DNA of 10,575 bases from Baffinella frigidus. Its lineage: Eukaryota > Cryptophyceae > Cryptomonadales > Baffinellaceae. This document shows positions 1 to 6,600 of the stretch, in pieces. Both the position numbers and the translations under genes were made by a program. Within the stretch, counting starts at the first letter, position 1. Every line of letters starts with the position of its first letter. The stretch is taken from contig MU646482.1 in assembly GCA_026770585.1 (NCBI GenBank), forward strand, positions 608,323 through 618,897, given 5' to 3'. The notes under the pieces were generated by a model. It ran no database searches. It was not told the DNA's origin and saw only the letters and a program-made list of their open reading frames with translations.

Positions 1-95
1 TGTGTGTTGTGTGTTGTGTGTTGTGTGTTGTGTGTTGTGTGTTGTGTGTTGTGTGTTGTGTGTTGTGTGTTGTGTGTTGTGTGTTGTGTGTTGTG
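1..95. repeat. TTGTGTG heptamer array, continues past the window edge
   Basis: About 13 near-perfect 7-bp units of TTGTGTG. The unit length equals that of the telomere-like heptamer, and the array runs straight into TTTAGGG-like units. Confidence 0.9.
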
Positions 96-124
96 GGGTT
101 TGGAGTCTAGGGTTTAGGGTTAAC
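96..124 (+). repeat. Short telomere-like block
   Basis: Degenerate TTTAGGG/TTTGGAG units directly follow the TTGTGTG array. Confidence 0.7.
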
Positions 125-193
125 GGTACTCGGGGGGGTGTCGGGAAGATACCCCGCTGGTCCAGATCCGCCTTTCGTAAACAATCAAAACAA

Positions 194-246
194 GCTCTCT
201 CTCTCGCTCGCGCTCTCTCTCTCTCGCTCGCGCTCTCTCGCTCTCG
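194..246. repeat. CT/CG-rich microsatellite
   Basis: CTCTCTCTCGCTCGCG units are repeated imperfectly about three times. Confidence 0.85.
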
Positions 247-292
247 CAGTACACTCATCAACCGCGCTGGTGTAGGGTTGGGTTGTGTCTCC

Positions 293-322
293 ACCAGCCC
301 TCTGACCGGTCAGAGGGCTGGT
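293..322. repeat. Perfect 30-bp palindrome without spacer
   Basis: Two 15-base arms of ACCAGCCCTCTGACC and its exact complement abut at 307/308. It lies downstream of E9 in the gene direction. No function is apparent. Confidence 0.9.
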
Positions 323-357
323 AGCCTAGTGGTGGGGCTTGCGTTTTCGTTTTTTTG

Positions 358-436
358 CCGAATCAAGAAACCCTCCGACGTCGATGGTGCTGCCTGTCGG
401 TGCCGCAGGGGCACCGGACGGGTGTGTGTGGGGGCG
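358..436 (-). pseudogene. Damaged copy of the 3' part of exon E9
   Basis: It is homologous to about 492-567. In the E9 frame it reads GSTIDVGGFLDSA where E9 has GSTIVVGAHLDSV. The zinc-ligand His is Phe and the donor GT is GC. It lies 134 bp from the E9 copy, downstream in the gene direction, so it is probably a relic. Confidence 0.65.
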
Positions 437-492
437 TCAAACCGCTTTAGTGCGGAGAGGAGGGGGTGGTGGCGGTGGTGGTGGGGGAGTAC

Positions 493-621
493 CGAATCAA
501 GATGCGCTCCAACGACGATGGTGCTGCCGGGCGGGGCCGGAGGGGCGCCGGGTGGGGGGGGAGGCGTGGATGCGATGAGGTTGGTGAGGGTGCGCGTTGT
601 GCGTGATCCTGTGATTGTTAT
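493..621 (-). CDS. Exon E9: start of the M28 catalytic domain, VVGAHLDS
   Basis: This 129-nt exon begins after CTCCGGTGCAG in phase 0 with ITITGSRTTRTLTNLIAST. A Pro/Gly/Ala-rich insert of about 13 residues follows, then GSTIVVGAHLDS and a donor GTACTC in phase 0. In M28 enzymes the (V)GAH.DS motif holds the first zinc-binding His and a nearby catalytic-site Asp; both are present. The Pro-rich insert is unusual where families normally have a short GD turn. The next exon, with the G.NDN motif, was not found and should lie beyond base 1. Confidence 0.8.
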
Positions 622-3600
622 CTGCACCGGAGTGAGAGGGTTAGGGTTTAGGGTTTAGGGTTTCGGGTTTCGGGTTTCGGGTTTCGGGTTTCGGGTTTAG
701 GGTTTCGGGTTTAGGGTTTAGGGTTTAGGGTTTAGTGTTTGGGGTTTGGGGTTTGGGGCTTGGGGCTTAGGGTTTGGGGTTTGGGGTTTCGGATTTCGGG
801 TTTAGGTAAGAGGGAGAAAGAGAGGTAGGTCCCAAGGCGGTTAGGAGATGCGATGAGGTTGGTGAGGGTGCGCGTTGTGCCTGATCCCGTGATGGTTATC
901 TGCGCAGCGGGGTGTGGAGGGTCAGAACGAGAGAGGGGGGGGGGGGGGGGTCCTAGGGCTCGTAGGACCGTGTCAGTGTTCTCCGGATTAGAGTGACACG
1001 GTCGGAAGGTCGGGAGGGTTTGAACGAGGGGGTGCCAATTTCAGAAAAAAATCGGGAAAAAATTGGGGAGCACAGAGAGTGGGGAGGTGACCCGAACGAG
1101 GGTGGGCGATATCTGGAGGAGCAGCCCCAGCGCTGATGGCACGCCCAGGCATGGGATGTAGCTGCAAGGGTGTTGGGGTTTGGGGTTTAGGGTTGAGGGT
1201 TTGGGGGTTAGGGTTTTGGGGTTAGGGTGTGGGGGTTAGGGGTTGGAGTCTTGGGGGCAGGAGTTTAGGGTTCAGGGGTAGGGTACAGGGTTTATCCAAA
1301 CGCGTCGCAGCCCCCGTTTAGGGGTTGGGGGTTAGGGGTTAGGGTTCAGGGTTTAGGGTTTTGTGGAAGGGGTCAGGGTTTAGGGTTCAGGGTTAAGGGT
1401 TCAGGGTTTAGGGTTTAGGGTGTATCCATAAAAAATTGCTGAACACACACGCGCAGCTGGACTTCTGCAAACTTCTTCTAAGCATGTCTTTCTCTTCTGC
1501 GCTCTTCTTCTCTTCTCTCTTCTTCTCTTCTGTAATATTGTCACAATAAAGAAGAGGAGAAGAAAGAAATAAGGAGAAGACATTCGCAACCCCTACATGA
1601 CGCACGCGCCCAAACTCCAAACCCCACGCCCTGAACTCCAACCCTAACAAGTTCATCCCGAAAGATAATTGAACCAGTTCCCTAATTAGCGGTGTCATTC
1701 AATCAGGAGGCCTCACTAAATTTGCTATGCCCTAACTTTTTTATCCTATGCAACCTCCTATGGGAAAGGAACTGATTCAGTTATCTTCCGAGATGAAAGT
1801 GCAGCAGAAGACGCACCTTGAGATGTCCCCTTCAGATCCAAGCGTCCCACGGAAGATGCCAGCGCTGTCCCAGGGGTTTCGCGTTCAGGGTTTAGGTTGT
1901 AGGGTTTAGGGTTTAGGGTTTCGAGTTTAGGGTTGAAGGTGTAGGGTGTAGGGTTTAGGGTTTAGAGTTGAGGGTGTAGGGTTGAGGGTTTAGGCTTTAG
2001 GCTTTCGGGTTTCGGGTTCAGGGTGTAGGGTTCTCTACACCCTAACCCCAAACGCAGTCGCAACTTCACTGGCCACGCCAGCCACGGACGGAGTACCCCG
2101 AACGATGGTTAACTGAACTGGGAAAGGTTTGTGCCGGGACGATGACTAAACCGGGCAGAATTAGTACCAGGAAATTCTCAAATTAGAAAACCGACGTAGG
2201 ACTTGGTTCAGGCTTGCCATCTTTCGTACGCAGCTCAGCAGCCTAAATAAGCTCAGCAGCCTAAATATGCAAACGTTGTTAGCTTCCGCAGGATTCAGAA
2301 CTGAGAGCCCCGCAATTGTCGACTAATTCCAGGCTTCCGCGGTGCAGATCCTCCCCAGTTCATCCTCCCTTCCGGTACCCACACGGCGGACTACAAACCT
2401 TCCATCAAAAGTCAACTTGCCTGAAGACAAGTAATTTCAAGATTTTTTCCAACGCGAATTCGTCACGTAACACCCGAAATTCCGGCCCCAACGAAACCCT
2501 CGAAGCCCTCTATGTGGAAACCCTACCCGGTCCAGTCAACAGCTCCATCAGGTCCCCAAATACAATGTATCTGCGATCCCCCGGGCGGCGTTGGAGCCTT
2601 TCTGTGCATTCAGGGCTTACATTCCCTTCGTTTTGAACCAGAAATATTTTAGAGGGGAGGCTTCTGAGATGATGTTTATTAGAGCTCATCCGGTGGAGTA
2701 TTCATCATGAATACGATTTTGGTGTATGTTAAGGGGTAAAAATAAGACAGTCGTCTATCTAAACTTCATTTAGAGCCGTAAGATACACCAAAATCGGATC
2801 GGAGATCCCCGAAATCGTATTCATCATGAATACTCGACGGGATTAGAGCACGCGACTAAGTTCTCGGAACAAGCTGCTCCCGGGGTTGAAGACATTCAAG
2901 ACAGTGGACGAAGAGAATCCCCGTACGCCTGTTGTGGCGAATCAGCAGGTTTCGTGCCAAGACGGTAACTACCACGCCAGAGTCTTCCAAGGGGTCGCCA
3001 AAAGTCAATTCCCCTACAAGGCAGTGGTTTTCAAAAGTCAAAAACCGTGTCCTGACACGGTTTAAACAAATCAACCCCCTCCTCCACTCTGGCGTGGTAT
3101 CCCAGGAAGGTTGAGGACCCGGGAAATATCTGGTACGTCTACCTGCTCACATCGGTTTCTGGCCAGCGAAAATTACTACACGCATGCTTTACTACTACTA
3201 GTATGGCCTGATTGTGTGGTAATTTTCGTTGGGACTGGAACCTGCTTCCGGAGTTGAAGACGATCATGGCACTTGCGCCGGCCAAGGCGGCGAGGTCCAT
3301 CTTTTCGCGGAAGGTGCATTTTCCACGCCGCACGACCGCGATCTTGGTCGCGGACCCTGCAAGGGTTGAGGGGTTATGGTTAAGGGTTGAGGGGTTGGGG
3401 TTGAGGGTTCAGCCACCCTGTGGGCGGACGACCGCAATCTTTGGTCGCGGACCCTGCCGGGACGGACGACACAGGGTTGTTCTTTCGTCAGGCTGATCTG
3501 ATGCGAAATCAGATTCACTTTGGCACCCGTTTTGTGTAATCCCCAGTGCTGTGCCTCGCGCATGTATCCCTCCGCTCGAGTCCGCGGATTCCACACGGTG

Positions 3601-6600
3601 GACTACGGACCTGTCAACAAAAGTCAACTGCCCCAGTTAATTAACTTTAAAGATTTTCTGATTAACTTTAAAGATTTTCTGGTGTAAATTTGGCCACGTA
3701 ACACCCCAGAAATCCGGCCCCAAATTCGGATCCGAAACCCTCGAAGCCCACCGAGTGGTTGATAACGTTGGAAACAATCAAACACGCCATGTGGTGCCTG
3801 TTGAAACCGAGACCCCACAGCAGTTGCTGTACACCAACGCCCTGTCTAGCAGCTACGCACACAGCGGGGTAAGAAGGGATTTTCGAACGCGGAGAGCCCG
3901 AGTTTCCGTACCCGTATCCGTAGGAACCCCCTATGTCCCTAAGGGTTCCTACGGATGAGGTAGTGTCGTAGGTCTTATCGCTTAGGGGTTATCCAAAACC
4001 CCTTCGAAGTCCGCTGTGGTGTTGATAACGTTGGAAACGATCAAACACGCCATGTGGTGTGTCGGTTGAAAACGAGAACCCACAGCAGCTGCTTTACACT
4101 CTGAATTATTTTCTTTCCTTTTTATAAATACAATGAACGATGTTGTAGAAACTCACCTTAAGGGACAGGACCAACGCCCTGTCTAGCAGCTACTCTACTC
4201 CTGAAAATGACAGCCCCGCGACAGTTCACTGCCCACACGAGAATGCCAGAGGGGGCTATTTAAAACCAATGTGCTTTTAAAAGTGGGCATTTGTTTAGTA
4301 ATTTTCGAGTGGGCACCGGACTATCCATGGATAACAGACCTGATTGTTCGAGGCTGGCGTAGTCGTCGCGCGCGCACCCTTCGTTGCTCACCCCGACTGT
4401 CTGCCCTGTCAGGTTACCTGCTCACACCCGTCCGATGTAAATCAAATTAGACCATCATTTCGTGCTATGATAAGGGTGGAATATGGTATCTTAGCCTCGC
4501 CATAAATGTATCATTACACACGCCCCAGTACACTGCGTTGCTCACCCTGACTGTTTGCCCCGTCAGGTTGCCTGCTCACGCCCATTTTTGTCAGGAAATC
4601 GTTCGATTTCAGGGGAGTTCATCGGACGGGTCTATGCAATCCCGACTTGTGATCTGGCGTGGGTGACTGCGGTAGGTCCTACGGCTCCCAGGCAGACACG
4701 CAACGAATCAGTCAACGGTCGTAAAAATCTCGAGCATTGTGCGTGCGCTTCCGTGCTCCCGAGTACCCCACGACCGTTGACGAGTCAACACTGAGTAACA
4801 GCGTGTTTCCTGGTACGCAACCCACCCGGGTTAGTCATCGCCCTGGTGCAGACGTTGCCCGGGTTGGTCAACAGCGTCAGATTTCTGATTTCTGAACGCA
4901 TCATAGAGAATTCGTCGGTTTGCCAAACCCGTGAGATCACGCGTCGGGGGGGTTCTGGGGCGGACCGAAGCCCGAATTGGAGAGGAGCGCGAAGTCGTCG
5001 CCGTCTTTGAGAGGCAGGGCGCAAGGGAATTGGTCACATGGCTCTCGCTTAAAACGAGAGTGACGCGAACCGTTGCGTTTTTCCCGCACAAATCCTGGAC
5101 GTGACCTTAAAACCGACATTTAAGAAAAGGCCATCGCCAGCCTTGTGTGGTCTGAAGCGCACCGAAGCCCGAATTGGAGAGGAGCGCGAAATCGTCGCCG
5201 GCTTTGAGAGGCGGCAGGCTTGCCAGGATCCCCTCGCCCAGAATCGCCATCTGCAAACAAAATCCCACTCTTCACCACGCCAAACCACACGTGGGAATTT
5301 CCGCCTCAAAAGGTGACTTGGCAGGACCCCCCCGCCGAGGATCGCCATCTGCGTACAAAGCGCCACTCCAAAAATAAGTTTGAAAAACTTGAGAATCCTG
5401 GACGTCTTTTCCCTGAAGGGTTTCCAGGAGGTGTTCGAGACGTTCTGACGGCACCCTCCCTACTGCTGGCTTGCCAGGATCCCCTCGCCCAGAATCGCCA
5501 TCTGCGCCCATAGGGAATTGGAACCGTTAGCCTAATTTATTAAGGAATCGCTGCAATTCCCTATGTACAACGGGTCACTCTGAACCACGCCGGATCACAC
5601 GTGGCATCGTTGCACGATAATGGTGTTGCGTGGTACAGATCCCGCATTGTTGCGGCTGCGGGCTATTGGCGTGTGGCGCGTGTTCGGTCAGTGCGAGGCG
5701 GCAGGCTTGCCAGTGGTGAAGAAAAATCCCCGCCGAGGATGGCCATCTGCGTACAAAATCCCACTCTTTACCACGCCATACCACATGTGGGAATTTCCAC
5801 CTCTCAAGGAGGCTTGCCAGGACCCCCGCGCCGAGGCTCTTCATCGTACACCGAGCCAACAGGAAAGATCTTGAGAGACCTCCACTGTTGAGAACAGCCA
5901 CTGTACCGAAGCGGGCTCGTCGTAAGGCACATGGACTTGCGGATCACTCGGCGTGGGAGTGCCAGCACTCCCAGAAGATCGCCATCCGCGACTAAAGAGG
6001 GCATGTTACAACCTCTGCGAACAAAGGACGACGCTACACCACGCCAGAGCACACGTGGGAATTCCACAACGCAACGGTTCGCGTTAAAAGTGTTACTCCT
6101 CTCTCTCAGCACACACGTCACCGACTGTAGGTCCCACGCGCAAGGCGCTCCGTCCCCTCCAGACACACAGGCCAGTCGTTCTTACTGGCAGGGTCTGAAA
6201 ATAGATTCGTCAAGCAACTCATTCTCGTACAATAGTAAAACTCAAAGGCTGGAAAAATTTAATTCCTGTGCAGAAGCCGCTGAGGTTTAAAATTTGTACC
6301 AGCACGAGTTGCTTTACGAATCTAATTTCAGACCCTGTTACTAAGAGCGTGAAGGGTCACCTCTGGCGGCATCTCAGTGGAGATGATGTTGGAAGTCACT
6401 TCGAAGGGTTGCGTCTCGAGCACCAGGCCCGACCTGCAACGGTCCAGGATATCAACCCAGAGTCACGTGACTGTCCACACGAAGTGGGCGTGCTCTGCAC
6501 CACGACGAAACCAACCTTGGCAGGCACAGCGCCTCGAAACCTTCCAACCGCACGACAGACGTACAGGGAACTCCCAGGAATCCCACCTCGGTCTCAGTCT

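Noticed and set aside
120-185. Possible next exon (GSGPAGYLPD on minus) as the GPGINDN motif
   Set aside because: The Asn-Asp metal-site residues are absent and the phase does not follow E9.
2-658. 218-codon plus-strand frame
   Set aside because: It spans a heptamer array, a microsatellite and the antisense of E9. The GLGFRV-type endings are telomere-like repeats in translation.
638-806. True chromosome end
   Set aside because: Units are degenerate, lie inside sequence on both sides and recur many times, so they are interstitial.
2316-2636. 106-codon plus-strand frame
   Set aside because: No recognisable domain, and it overlaps a dispersed repeat that reads better as intron plus E6 edge on minus.
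3117-3141. Candidate exon VDVPDISRVLNLPGIP between E7 and E8
   Set aside because: Its acceptor phase would create a stop after E7, while E8 joins E7 and E9 without it.
5049-6166. Recurrent FPRVVWRGEEWDF frames as a repeat protein
   Set aside because: Substitutions between units are mainly amino-acid-changing and units vary in frame. A CAG acceptor directly precedes E4 in the same unit, so it fits intron sequence.
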